Source of the DNA: DASRHY01 sp035650275
GTDB taxonomy: Bacteria; Actinomycetota; Actinomycetes; Propionibacteriales; Kribbellaceae
NCBI GenBank assembly: GCA_035650275.1
Contig: DASRHY010000228.1
Span: forward strand, 13,666-77,665
Reading direction: 5' to 3'
Length of the DNA: 64,000 bases
Of the stretch, positions 36,209 through 44,601 are shown piece after piece (positions within the stretch are counted from its first letter, which is position 1; every line of letters starts with the position of its first letter). The translations under genes and the position numbers were made by a program. The notes under the pieces are model-generated. The model was not told the origin of the DNA. It searched no databases and was given only the letters and a program-made list of their open reading frames with translations.

Positions 36209-39200
36209 GTGACACCCACTGAGGAACGCAAGGTCGTCTCGGTCCTGTTCTGCGACCAGGTGGGGTTCACGGCCGCGGCGGAGTCGGCCGACCCGGAGGA
36301 CGTACGAGGCTGGCTCGCGCCGTACCACGAGGTGCTGCGGAGCACCGTCGAGAGCTTCGGCGGAACCATGGAGAAGTTCGCCGGCGACGCGATCCTGGCC
36401 GTGTTCGGTGCGCCGCGCTCCCACGAGGACGACCCTGAGCGTGCGGTCCGGGCCGGCCTCGCGATCCTCGATGCGCTGGCCGGGCAGGACCAGCCGCTGC
36501 AGGTGCGGATCGGGATCAACACCGGCGAGGCGCTGGTCGCGCTGGATGCCCGGCCTGAGGCCGGCGAGGCGTTCGTCACCGGCAACGTGGTGAACACGGC
36601 GGCGCGGCTGCAGACGTCGGCGCCGGTCGGAGCGGTCGTGGTCGGCGAGGGGACCCACCGGGCGACCGCGCGCGTCTTCGGCTACGAGCCGCTCGAGCCG
36701 GTGACGGCGAAGGGCCTGTCCGCACCGTTGCAGCGCTGGCGCGCCGGGGCGCCACGGGCCCGGCTCGGCGTCGACCTGATCCGCAACCTGACCACCCCGC
36801 TGGTCGGCCGGGTCCGCGACCTGACCCTGATCAGCACCGCCTTCGAGAAGGCGGTCGCCGATCGGACCGTGCAGTTCGTGACCCTGGTCGGCGAACCGGG
36901 TATCGGCAAGTCCCGGCTGGTCGCCGAGCTCGCGGCGCAGCTGGACCGCCGCGATGAGCTGATCACCTGGCGGGAGGGCCGCTGCCTGCCGTACGGCGAG
37001 GGGCCGTTCTGGCCGCTGGCCGAGATCTTCAAGGCGCAGGCGGGGATCCTCGACACCGACCGCCCGGACGAGGCCGAGGGGAAGCTCGAGGCGATCCTGC
37101 CGGAGTCCGCAGACCGGGCCTGGCTGAAGGCGCGGGTGCGGCCGCTACTCGGCCTGGGGGCCCGCGAGTCGACGTCGCAAGAGGAGTCGTTCACCGCCTG
37201 GCGGCAGGTGCTGGAGTCGTTCGCCGAGACCGGCCCGGCGGTCATCGTACTGGAGGATCTGCACTGGGCCGAGGATGGCCTGCTCGCCTTCGTGGAGTAC
37301 CTCGCGGACTGGGCCAGCGGGCTGCCGCTGCTGGTCGTCGCGACCGCCCGGCCCGAGCTGCTGGAGCGGCATCCGCAATGGCTCGGCGGATTGCAGAATG
37401 CGCTCTCGATCGGGCTGTCGCGGCTGTCCGACGCGGAGACCGGTGAGCTGCTGTCCGTGCTCGAGGTGCCGGAGCAGACCCGTGCGATGCTGCTGAAGCG
37501 GACCGGCGGGAACCCCTTGTACGCCGAGGAGATGGTCCGGATGCTGCGCGACTCCGAGGCGCTGCGGCCGGACGGTACGTTGCGCCCGGGCGCCCGGCTC
37601 GACCTGCCGGAAGGGGTCGCGGCGCTGATCGCCGCCCGGCTCGACACGCTCGCACCGGACCGCAAGGCGATGCTCGCGGACGCCGCCGTGGTCGGCCGGG
37701 TGTTCTGGGCGGAGGCGGTCGCCGAGATGGGCGGCCGGGATCCCGAGGACGTGGTCGGGGCGCTGCACGAGCTGGTCCGCAAGGAACTGGTCCGGCCGGT
37801 GCGCCAGTCGACGATGGCTGGGCAGCGCGAGTACGAGTTCTGGCACGTGATGGTCCGCGACGTGGCGTACGGCCAGCTCCCGCGCGGACCCCGGGGCAGG
37901 CGTCACCGTGCCGCCGCGGACTGGATCGAGCGGCAGTGCGAACGCCGGCTGGCGGATGCGGCCGACGTTCTGGCTTACCACCTGGGTACCGCGATGGACC
38001 TGGCCCGCGCGACCGGTGACGCGGCCGCGGCGGAGGCGCTGGCGCCGCGGGCCCGGTGGTTCGCGCGGGTGGCGGCCGAGCGGGCGATGAACCTGGACGC
38101 GGCGCAGGCGCTGGGCCTGCTGGACCGGGTGCTCGCGCTGACCCCGGACGACGACCCGGCCCGGCCCGGCGTACTGCACGAGTGGGGCTGGGCGGCGTAC
38201 CAGGCCGGTGAGATCGAGCGGGCTCAGCAGGCGTTCCTGGCGGCGGTGGACGGCTTCGAGGCCCGCGGCGACGTGGCCGGGAAAGCGCGGGCGCTGCGCA
38301 GCTCCACCTACGCGATGACGAACATGGCCGAGACGATGGCGACGATCGAGCAGGTGGTGGCGCTGCTCGAGCCGCTCGACCGGCCCGCGGACCTGGTCGA
38401 GGCGCTGGCCGGGTACTCTGCGCTGCTCGGGATCGCCGGCAGGCAAACCGAGGCCGTCGACGCGGCCGACCGGGCGCTGCGGCTGGCGGCGGAGCACGAT
38501 CTACCGGTGCCGCAACGGGCGCTGGAGTTCCGCGGGTTCGCCCGGGTGAGCATCGGCGACTCCGGTGGTCTGGCCGACATCAAGTCCGCGCTGGCGGCGA
38601 TGCTCGCGGCCGGCGGTGGCCGGGACGCCGGGATCACCTGGGCCAACTACGCGATCACGGTGTGGCTGGCCGAGGGGCCGGTCGCCGCGCTCGCGACGTT
38701 GCGGGAGGTTCGCGAGTTCGCCGCCCGGCGCGGGTTTCGGGAGCTGGACCAGATGATGCGCTGCACCGAGCTGCAGCCACGGATCGAGACCGGTGATCTG
38801 CGAGGTGTGGTCGACAGCGCCCGCGCCGAGATCGCCGCGGACGACCCGGCGTTCGTCGAGCTGCGCCGGATCGAGGTGATGGCCGCGCTGGCCCGTGCAC
38901 TGCTCGAGCTGGACGACGAGTCGGCGGCCGGATGCGCCGAGGAGGCGTACGCGATCGCGGTCGCCGCCGGCTGGCCCGACTTCATCGCGATCGCCGGCGC
39001 CCCGATGGCACTCGCGCGAGCCCGGGCCGCCGACCGCGACGGCGTCCGCGAGGTGCTCGACCGGCTGATCCGGACGCCGGAGCTCCCGGACAGCCTGGAG
39101 TTCGCGCCCCGGCTGCCCGCGATCGTCCGCGCGGCCGTCGAGGTCGGGGAGACCGACGCCGCCGCGGTACTGACCGGCCGGGTCCAGCCGTTGCTCGCGG

Positions 39201-39445
39201 CCCGCGAGTACGCCACCACGACCTCGCGCGCTCTGCTCGCCGAGGCACACGGCGAGCTGGCCGCCGCCGCCTTCGCCTTCGCCACCGCGGCCGCCGGCTG
39301 GGCCGCCTTCGGCAACCGCCTGGAACAGGCCTACGCCCTCCTCGGCCTCTCCCGCTCCACCGCCACCTCCGATCCCGCCCGCTCCGCCACCGCCCACACC
39401 GAAGCCCGCACCCTCCTGTCCTCGATGTCCACCCCACCCAGCTGA
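36209..39445 (+). CDS. Class III adenylate cyclase fused to AAA/LuxR-type ATPase and TPR region
   Basis: A 1078-residue protein. The N-terminal cyclase homology domain (1-180) keeps both metal aspartates (VLFCDQVGFT and FAGDAILAVFG), the adenine-selecting Lys in MEKFAGDA and the Asn/Arg pair in VNTAARL, so it should be active on ATP. An AAA-type ATPase follows with P-loop GEPGIGKSRLV (about 228) and Walker-B-like VIVLEDLHWAEDG. Then comes a long Ala-rich helical region of TPR type (about 590-1078). There is no C-terminal LuxR helix-turn-helix. The start is GTG 36209. Such fusions are common in actinobacteria and their signals are unknown. It pairs with the preceding cNMP-binding protein. Confidence 0.9.
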   Translation: MTPTEERKVVSVLFCDQVGFTAAAESADPEDVRGWLAPYHEVLRSTVESFGGTMEKFAGDAILAVFGAPRSHEDDPERAVRAGLAILDALAGQDQPLQVRIGINTGEALVALDARPEAGEAFVTGNVVNTAARLQTSAPVGAVVVGEGTHRATARVFGYEPLEPVTAKGLSAPLQRWRAGAPRARLGVDLIRNLTTPLVGRVRDLTLISTAFEKAVADRTVQFVTLVGEPGIGKSRLVAELAAQLDRRDELITWREGRCLPYGEGPFWPLAEIFKAQAGILDTDRPDEAEGKLEAILPESADRAWLKARVRPLLGLGARESTSQEESFTAWRQVLESFAETGPAVIVLEDLHWAEDGLLAFVEYLADWASGLPLLVVATARPELLERHPQWLGGLQNALSIGLSRLSDAETGELLSVLEVPEQTRAMLLKRTGGNPLYAEEMVRMLRDSEALRPDGTLRPGARLDLPEGVAALIAARLDTLAPDRKAMLADAAVVGRVFWAEAVAEMGGRDPEDVVGALHELVRKELVRPVRQSTMAGQREYEFWHVMVRDVAYGQLPRGPRGRRHRAAADWIERQCERRLADAADVLAYHLGTAMDLARATGDAAAAEALAPRARWFARVAAERAMNLDAAQALGLLDRVLALTPDDDPARPGVLHEWGWAAYQAGEIERAQQAFLAAVDGFEARGDVAGKARALRSSTYAMTNMAETMATIEQVVALLEPLDRPADLVEALAGYSALLGIAGRQTEAVDAADRALRLAAEHDLPVPQRALEFRGFARVSIGDSGGLADIKSALAAMLAAGGGRDAGITWANYAITVWLAEGPVAALATLREVREFAARRGFRELDQMMRCTELQPRIETGDLRGVVDSARAEIAADDPAFVELRRIEVMAALARALLELDDESAAGCAEEAYAIAVAAGWPDFIAIAGAPMALARARAADRDGVREVLDRLIRTPELPDSLEFAPRLPAIVRAAVEVGETDAAAVLTGRVQPLLAAREYATTTSRALLAEAHGELAAAAFAFATAAAGWAAFGNRLEQAYALLGLSRSTATSDPARSATAHTEARTLLSSMSTPPS

Positions 39446-39492
39446 CCGTTCGGCAGCCCGGCCCGACCCACGGCAAGCCGGCAACTCCCCGT

Positions 39493-39533
39493 ATCGACAC
39501 GCCGTCTCGATCGCCTTGGGACGGCGTGTCGAT
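39493..39533 (+). terminator. Hairpin terminator after cyclase gene
   Basis: A perfect 14-bp stem (39493-39506 with 39520-39533), loop 13 nt, 47 nt after the cyclase stop. Confidence 0.7.
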
Positions 39534-39601
39534 GTGGGAAGTCGGATGGTGGTGGCTGATTCGTTCAAGACTTCACGGCGTCCGGCGGGCAGGCTGGCGG
39601 C

Positions 39602-40516
39602 ATGACGATCGACATCGACGCTGCGAAGAGGTTCCTGAACGCGCACGGCCGGCTGCTGGACCGGCGCCGGTTCGAGCTGCTCACCGGGAATGGCGATCCT
39701 GCCGCGGTGCTCGCCGCCGTCGACGGGTATCGCAATCCCGACGGCGGGTACGGCTGGGGCCTGGAGCCGGACCTGCGTGACAAGACCAGCCAGCCGGGCG
39801 CCGCGCTGCATGCGTTCGAGGCCTTCGCGGATGCAGCGCCGGCGACCACCGGGCATGCCGCGGAACTGTGCGACTGGCTCGACACGATCACGCTGCCCGA
39901 CGGCGGGGTGCCGTTCGCGCTACCGGTCGAGGATCCGGCGGGTACGGCGCCGTTCTGGGCGACGGCTGACAGCTCGACGTCGTCGTTGCAGATCACCGCG
40001 GTCGTGACGGTGAACGCGCTGCGGCTGGCGCGGCACGACTCGGCTGTCGCCAAGCACCCGTGGCTCGCGCGCGCCACGTCGTACTGCGTGGAGCGGATCG
40101 CGATCGAGCGGCAGTGGGACCAGGCGATCGAGCTGTGCTTCGCTCTCCAGCTGCTGGACGCGTTGACCGATGAGCGGCCCGAGCTGGTCGCGGAGCTCGA
40201 GCGTGTGGGCGCGATGACGATCCCGCCGTCGGGTGTGCTGCACGTGGCCGGCGGTCTTCCCGACGAGGTGCTGCGCCCGCTGGACTTCGCGCCGTACCCG
40301 GACCGCCCGGTGCGCGCCCTGTTCCGTCCGGACGTGGTCGCCGCCGACCTGGAACGTGTCGCCGCCGAGCAGCAAGCGGACGGTGGCTGGGAGGTGGACT
40401 TCGCCTCGTACTCGTCGGCCGCCGCCCTCGAGTGGCGCGGCTACCGCACCGTCTGGGCCGTCGGTGTGCTGCTCGCGAACGGCCTCGTGAACGGCCTGGT
40501 CACAAGGGCCCGATGA
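39602..40516 (+). CDS. Prenyltransferase/squalene-cyclase-repeat-like hypothetical protein
   Basis: A 304-residue, alpha-helical, soluble protein. The QW-like turns NPDGGYGWGLEPD (about 43-55) and QQADGGWEVDF (about 259-269) resemble alpha/alpha-toroid repeats of the terpene cyclase and prenyltransferase superfamily, but no DxDD or zinc ligands are visible. No enzymatic role can be assigned. ATG 39602. The last residues (LVTRAR) and the stop codon are supplied by repeat copy E, so the original C-terminus may have been different. Confidence 0.65.
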   Translation: MTIDIDAAKRFLNAHGRLLDRRRFELLTGNGDPAAVLAAVDGYRNPDGGYGWGLEPDLRDKTSQPGAALHAFEAFADAAPATTGHAAELCDWLDTITLPDGGVPFALPVEDPAGTAPFWATADSSTSSLQITAVVTVNALRLARHDSAVAKHPWLARATSYCVERIAIERQWDQAIELCFALQLLDALTDERPELVAELERVGAMTIPPSGVLHVAGGLPDEVLRPLDFAPYPDRPVRALFRPDVVAADLERVAAEQQADGGWEVDFASYSSAAALEWRGYRTVWAVGVLLANGLVNGLVTRAR

Positions 40517-40552
40517 ACGACGACACGCCGGGTCACAAGGGCCCGATGAACG
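40498..40552 (+). repeat. Dispersed paired repeat, copy E
   Basis: Two perfect forward units (40498-40519 and 40531-40552) with spacer ACGACACGCCG. The first unit contains the TGA stop of the preceding gene (40514-40516). It lies between two convergent genes, and no inverted partner is nearby. Confidence 0.88.
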
Positions 40553-40556
40553 GTTG

Positions 40557-41621
40557 TCAGTCGGTTTGAGTGACCTTGTTGAGGCCGCGGGGGGCGTCTG
40601 GGTCCAGGCCCAGGCGGCGGGCCAGGGCTTCGATGGCGCGTTGGGCTGGGATGACCAGGGCCAGGGGGGAGAGGGTCTCGGGGAGGTCGGGGCCGGGGAG
40701 GTCGACGTCGCAGCGGCTCGCGAAGTCCGCGTCACCGCCGATGCCGAGGATCCGGCTGCCCTTCTCCCGGACGGTGCCGGCCAGCTCGGTCATCCCGGGC
40801 AGTGCCGGGCCGTCGCCGGCGGCGACCAGGATCGTCACCAGGTCGGCGTCGACGACCGCGATCGGGCCGTGCTTCAGGTCTGCGTACGACAGCCCGCGGA
40901 CCGGCTGCAGGCAGGTCTCCTCCAGCTTGAGTGCCACCTCGAGCGTGGTACCGAACGTGAGTCCGCGCCCGCTCGCCAGGACGTCGTGCGCTCCGGCCAG
41001 CAGTTCGGCGGCCTCCTCGACCGACGGCTCCAGCGCCTTCGCGGCGACTTCCGGGATGCGGGCGATGTCCGCGTCCAGCGTGCCGGGCGCGGGTGCGAGC
41101 GCGTCGACCGCGACCGTGATCGCGGCCAGCTGGGTGGTGTACGTCTTGGTCGCGGGGACCGCCTTCTCCACACCGGCCTGGGTGACCAGCGCGGCGTCCG
41201 CGACGTCGGCCAGTGGGCTGTCGCCGTGGTTGGTGATGCCGACCACCGCGGCGCCGTTCGCCTTCGCCCACGCGGCGGTGTCGACGATCTCCTGAGTGGC
41301 GCCGGACTGGCTGACCGCGATCACCAGCGAGTCGGACAGGTCGTACGACGCGCCGTACAGGGTGGCCACCGACGGCGCGGCCAGCGAGGCCTGCCGACGG
41401 GCGTGGATCTCGGTCAGGTAGCGCCCGTACACGCAGGCGTTGTCCGACGACCCGCGCGCCACGAACATCACGTGCCGCCGGCCCTCGCCGAGCCGGGTGA
41501 TCTGCTCCCGCAGCGGCAGCACGTGCGCGAAGGTCGCCTCCAGCGCCGCGGGCTGCTCCGCGATCTCGACAGCCATCTGGGTCCGTGACATCGACGCGGG
41601 CGGAGACACCACTGAGCTCAC
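40557..41621 (-). CDS. SIS-domain sugar-phosphate enzyme (glucosamine-6-P deaminase/isomerase-like)
   Basis: A 354-residue protein with two SIS domains, equivalent to the isomerase half of GlmS without the glutaminase. The sugar-phosphate motifs are VARGSSDNAC (about 54-63), AVSQSGATQE (about 101-110) and VEKAVPATKTYTTQ, with ELKHGP-like ADLKHGP in domain 2. Stand-alone versions act as glucosamine-6-phosphate deaminase (NagB-II type) or ketose isomerases. The first start is GTG 41621; ATG 41591 (MSRTQM) matches the common family N-terminus. It is divergent from a GntR regulator that probably controls it. Confidence 0.85.
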   Translation of the reverse strand: MSSVVSPPASMSRTQMAVEIAEQPAALEATFAHVLPLREQITRLGEGRRHVMFVARGSSDNACVYGRYLTEIHARRQASLAAPSVATLYGASYDLSDSLVIAVSQSGATQEIVDTAAWAKANGAAVVGITNHGDSPLADVADAALVTQAGVEKAVPATKTYTTQLAAITVAVDALAPAPGTLDADIARIPEVAAKALEPSVEEAAELLAGAHDVLASGRGLTFGTTLEVALKLEETCLQPVRGLSYADLKHGPIAVVDADLVTILVAAGDGPALPGMTELAGTVREKGSRILGIGGDADFASRCDVDLPGPDLPETLSPLALVIPAQRAIEALARRLGLDPDAPRGLNKVTQTD

Positions 41622-41650
41622 TGGTCCTATCTGGTCTTAACAGGTATGCT
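41622..41650 (+). promoter_or_regulatory. Putative promoter and operator for the GntR gene
   Basis: TGGTCC (41622-41627) and TATGCT (41645-41650) are spaced by 17 bp, fitting a housekeeping promoter reading right. The spacer contains TGGTCTTAACAGG, which partly resembles DasR-type GntR operators, so autoregulation and control of the divergent SIS gene are plausible. The match is only partial. Confidence 0.4.
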
Positions 41651-41694
41651 GCACACGCTAGCAGTGCACCGACCAGGAGGCGAGGCCCAGTCCG

Positions 41695-42408
41695 ATGGTG
41701 GCGACCAAACGGGCACAGGTACGTGAGGTGCTCGAGCGACTGGTGGATACCGAGCTCCATCCCGGCGACCCGATCCCGTCCGAACGTGCGCTGGTGGACC
41801 GGCTGAACGTGTCCCGGGTGACTGTGCGCCAGGCGATCAGCGACCTGGTCGAGGTCGGCATCCTGGAACGCGTGCACGGCAAGGGCACCTTCGTCACCGG
41901 CCCGCAGGTCGACTCCCAGCTGCACCTGACCTCGTTCTCTCGCGAGATGCGCGCCCGCGGCCTCGAGCCGGGCACCGTGGTGCTGTCCGCGACCGAGATC
42001 GACGCCGACGACCTGACCTCGGATGGCCTGCGGGTCGCCAAGGGCACCAAGGTCATCCGGGTCGAGCGGCTGCGGACTGCGGACGCCTCGCCGATGGCGT
42101 ACGAGATCGGCTTCTACCCGGCCAAGCTCTTCCCCGGGCTGCTCGGCCGCGAGCTCGGCACGCTGTACGACGTGTTCGCCAGCGAGTACGACGTGGTGGT
42201 GACCTCCGGCGAGCAGACCGTCCGGGCGGACAACGCGGACGGCCACGTGGCCCGGATCCTCGGCGTGGCCCGGCGGGCGCCGCTGCTGATCCTGGAGCGG
42301 ACTACCTTCGCCGGGCGGCGTGTGGTGGAGTTGTCCTGGTCGGCGTACCGTGCGGACCGTTACCGGCTGCACATGGCACTGACACCCCGGGGCCCTCGAA
42401 CCAGCTGA
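41695..42408 (+). CDS. GntR-family regulator, HutC/UTRA subfamily (DasR/NagR-like)
   Basis: A 237-residue regulator. The N-terminal GntR winged helix (LHPGDPIPSERALVDRLNVSRVTVRQAISDL, about 21-51) precedes a UTRA effector domain (about 75-230). The HutC group often senses amino-sugar phosphates, which agrees with the divergent SIS-domain gene. ATG 41695 is preceded by AGGAGG with somewhat long spacing. It is followed by fba after a 69-nt gap. Confidence 0.88.
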   Translation: MVATKRAQVREVLERLVDTELHPGDPIPSERALVDRLNVSRVTVRQAISDLVEVGILERVHGKGTFVTGPQVDSQLHLTSFSREMRARGLEPGTVVLSATEIDADDLTSDGLRVAKGTKVIRVERLRTADASPMAYEIGFYPAKLFPGLLGRELGTLYDVFASEYDVVVTSGEQTVRADNADGHVARILGVARRAPLLILERTTFAGRRVVELSWSAYRADRYRLHMALTPRGPRTS

Positions 42409-42477
42409 TGTCTTGGGTGGTCCGCAACGACGCGGCAGGCCTCACACGAACCACATCGATCCAAGGAGTACCGCGAG

Positions 42478-43503
42478 ATGCCCATTGCCACCCCTGAGGT
42501 CTATGCCGAGATGCTCGACAAGGCGAAGCAGAACCGCTTCGCCTACCCGGCGATCAACGTGAGCTCCTCGCAAACCCTGAACGCGGCGCTGCGCGGGTTC
42601 GCCGAAGCCGGCTCGGACGGCATCGTCCAGGTGTCCACTGGTGGCGCGGAGTACCTGTCCGGCCCGACCGTGAAGAACATGGTCAGCGGAGCGGTCGCGC
42701 TTGCGGTGTACGCGCACGAGGTCGCGGAGAACTATCCGGTCAACATCGCGCTGCACACCGACCATTGCCCCAAGGACAAGCTGGACGGGTTCGTCCGGCC
42801 GCTGCTGGCGATCTCCGCCGAGCGGGTCGCCCGAGGTGAGAACCCGCTGTTCCAGTCGCATATGTGGGACGGCTCCGCGGTGCCGCTGGACGAGAACCTG
42901 GAGATCGCGAAGGACCTGCTGGCGCAGGCCGCGGCCGCGAAGATCGTGCTGGAGATCGAGGTCGGCGTGGTCGGCGGCGAGGAGGACGGTGTCGCCCACG
43001 AGATCAACGAGAAGCTGTACACCACCGTGGAGGACGGCCTGGCCACCGTCGAGGCGCTCGGCACCGGCGAGAACGGCCGCTACCTGACCGCGCTGACGTT
43101 CGGCAACGTGCACGGCGTCTACAAGCCGGGCGCGGTCAAGCTGCGGCCGGAGATCCTCAAGGACATCCAGGAGGCGGTCGGCGCCAAACACGGCTTGGAG
43201 AAGCCGTTCGACCTGGTCTTCCACGGCGGCTCCGGCTCGTCGCTGGAGGAGATCCGCGCGGCCGTCGACTACGGCGTGATCAAGATGAACGTCGACACCG
43301 ACACCCAGTACGCGTTCACCCGACCGGCCGCCGGTCACATGTTCGTCAACTACGACGGCGTGCTGAAGGTGGACGGCGACGTCGGCAACAAGAAGGCGTA
43401 CGACCCGCGCTCGTGGGGCAAGGCCGCCGAGGAGGGCATGGCCAAGCGCGTCGTCACCGCGTGCGAGGACCTCCGCTCCGCCGGCACCGCCCTCTCCGCC
43501 TGA
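42478..43503 (+). CDS. fba: Class II fructose-1,6-bisphosphate aldolase
   Basis: A 341-residue zinc-dependent aldolase of glycolysis and gluconeogenesis. The zinc ligands lie in HTDHC and GNVHGVY, with the Glu in LEIEVGVVGG and the phosphate site HGGSGS. The start is ATG 42478, after AAGGAG. It is full length with no irregularities and ends at a strong terminator. Confidence 0.96.
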   Translation: MPIATPEVYAEMLDKAKQNRFAYPAINVSSSQTLNAALRGFAEAGSDGIVQVSTGGAEYLSGPTVKNMVSGAVALAVYAHEVAENYPVNIALHTDHCPKDKLDGFVRPLLAISAERVARGENPLFQSHMWDGSAVPLDENLEIAKDLLAQAAAAKIVLEIEVGVVGGEEDGVAHEINEKLYTTVEDGLATVEALGTGENGRYLTALTFGNVHGVYKPGAVKLRPEILKDIQEAVGAKHGLEKPFDLVFHGGSGSSLEEIRAAVDYGVIKMNVDTDTQYAFTRPAAGHMFVNYDGVLKVDGDVGNKKAYDPRSWGKAAEEGMAKRVVTACEDLRSAGTALSA

Positions 43504-43516
43504 GCCTGCACACCGA

Positions 43517-43554
43517 CAAGGGGTACGACGCCGGGTCCGGCGTCGTACCCCTTG
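43517..43554 (+). terminator. Strong hairpin terminator after fba
   Basis: An 18-bp perfect stem (43517-43534 with 43537-43554) closing on a 2-nt apex, 13 nt after the fba stop. Confidence 0.8.
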
Positions 43555-43631
43555 CTCATGCGCGGCCCTGGTTACTGTCGGCGGGCCGGACTAGCGTCGT
43601 CGACAGGTTTCATCGATCAGGAGGTGCTCCG

Positions 43632-44024
43632 ATGACTGGGCGGGTTGTTCACTTCGAGATTCCGTTCGACGACGGGGACCGGGCCAGGAAGTTCTACGCC
43701 GATGCCTTCGGTTGGAACGTCATGCACATGGCCGAGATGGACTACACGATCGCGTCGACCGGTCCGACCACCGAGCAGGGCATGCCGACCGAGCCCGGCT
43801 TCGTGAACGGCGGCATGCTGAGTCGCGAGACCGGCCCGTCGACCGGCCCGGTGATCACCGTCGACGTCGAGAACATCGACGCCGCGCTGGAGAAGATCGA
43901 GCAGCTGGGCGGCAAGACCCAGGTCCCGAGGACTCCGGTCGGCGAGATGGGCTTCGCGGCCTACTTCATCGACACCGAAGGCAACCTGATGGGCCTCTGG
44001 GAGACCGCCGCACCGCAAGGCTGA
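43632..44024 (+). CDS. VOC-superfamily protein
   Basis: A 130-residue single VOC domain: VVHFEIPFDDGDRARKFYADAFGW at the start and FIDTEGNLMGLWE at the end, the pattern of actinobacterial glyoxalase-like proteins. ATG 43632 has GAGGTG upstream. The substrate is unknown. It stands alone after the fba terminator. Confidence 0.82.
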   Translation: MTGRVVHFEIPFDDGDRARKFYADAFGWNVMHMAEMDYTIASTGPTTEQGMPTEPGFVNGGMLSRETGPSTGPVITVDVENIDAALEKIEQLGGKTQVPRTPVGEMGFAAYFIDTEGNLMGLWETAAPQG

Positions 44025-44033
44025 GGCAGGTCG

Positions 44034-44234
44034 TCAGCTGGCCGCTGCGGAACCCTCGTCGGTCGCGGCGTCATTGGAGTCGGCGCTGTCGCTCGGCTTG
44101 GGTCGTCGCATCGGTGTCGCGCCGGCGATCTTGAGCAGGAGCGGGTCCGGCTCGTCGCCGTCCTCGATCGCGAGGTCGATCGCGAGCTTTGCCGCGGCGA
44201 CCTGTGCCTTGGTCACCCAGCGGATATCAGCCAC
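44034..44234 (-). CDS. Small hypothetical protein
   Basis: 66 residues from GTG 44234, with GAGGGAG 5 nt upstream. VADIRWVTKAQVAAAKLAIDLAIEDG is an amphipathic helical N-terminal half; the C-terminal half is Ser/Asp/Ala-rich and probably disordered. It overlaps the preceding membrane-protein gene by 8 nt, so the two are likely co-translated. Function is unknown. Confidence 0.6.
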   Translation of the reverse strand: MADIRWVTKAQVAAAKLAIDLAIEDGDEPDPLLLKIAGATPMRRPKPSDSADSNDAATDEGSAAAS

Positions 44235-44601
44235 GGCCGTCTCCCTCAAGATCGGCGTCGGTGTGGAACTCCTCGCGCCCAGCGTAGTCGGATCCGGCTG
44301 TCATGAAGGCGACCTCGGTCGCGACCTGACGGACGAATCGCCGGTCGTCGCTGACCACCAGCCGGGCCTCGCTCAGCGCCCGGAGTGTCGCGGTTCCGGC
44401 CAGGCTTCGGCGGACGTCCGGGTCGACGGCGAGCTCGACGGCCCAGCGCAGCAGGCGCATGGTCTCCTCGCTGCGTCCGCGCCGGTCCTGCTGCGCCGCG
44501 GTCCGGACCGACAACGCGTGCGCCTTGCGCGACGCACCGAAGGCCAGCACGGCCGTCAGCAGCGCGACGACCGACGCGATTAGCGGCGCGATGGTCAGCA
44601 C
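44227..44601 (-). CDS. Small membrane-anchored hypothetical protein
   Basis: 124 residues from GTG 44601. An N-terminal hydrophobic segment (about 2-21, LTIAPLIASVVALLTAVLAF) anchors a helical cytosolic domain (SEETMRLLRWAVELAVDPDVRRSLAGTATLRAL). It has short overlaps with genes on both sides (7-8 nt), implying a three-gene operon with the DUF559-like and 66-residue genes. Function is unknown. Confidence 0.6.
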   Translation of the reverse strand: MLTIAPLIASVVALLTAVLAFGASRKAHALSVRTAAQQDRRGRSEETMRLLRWAVELAVDPDVRRSLAGTATLRALSEARLVVSDDRRFVRQVATEVAFMTAGSDYAGREEFHTDADLEGDGRG

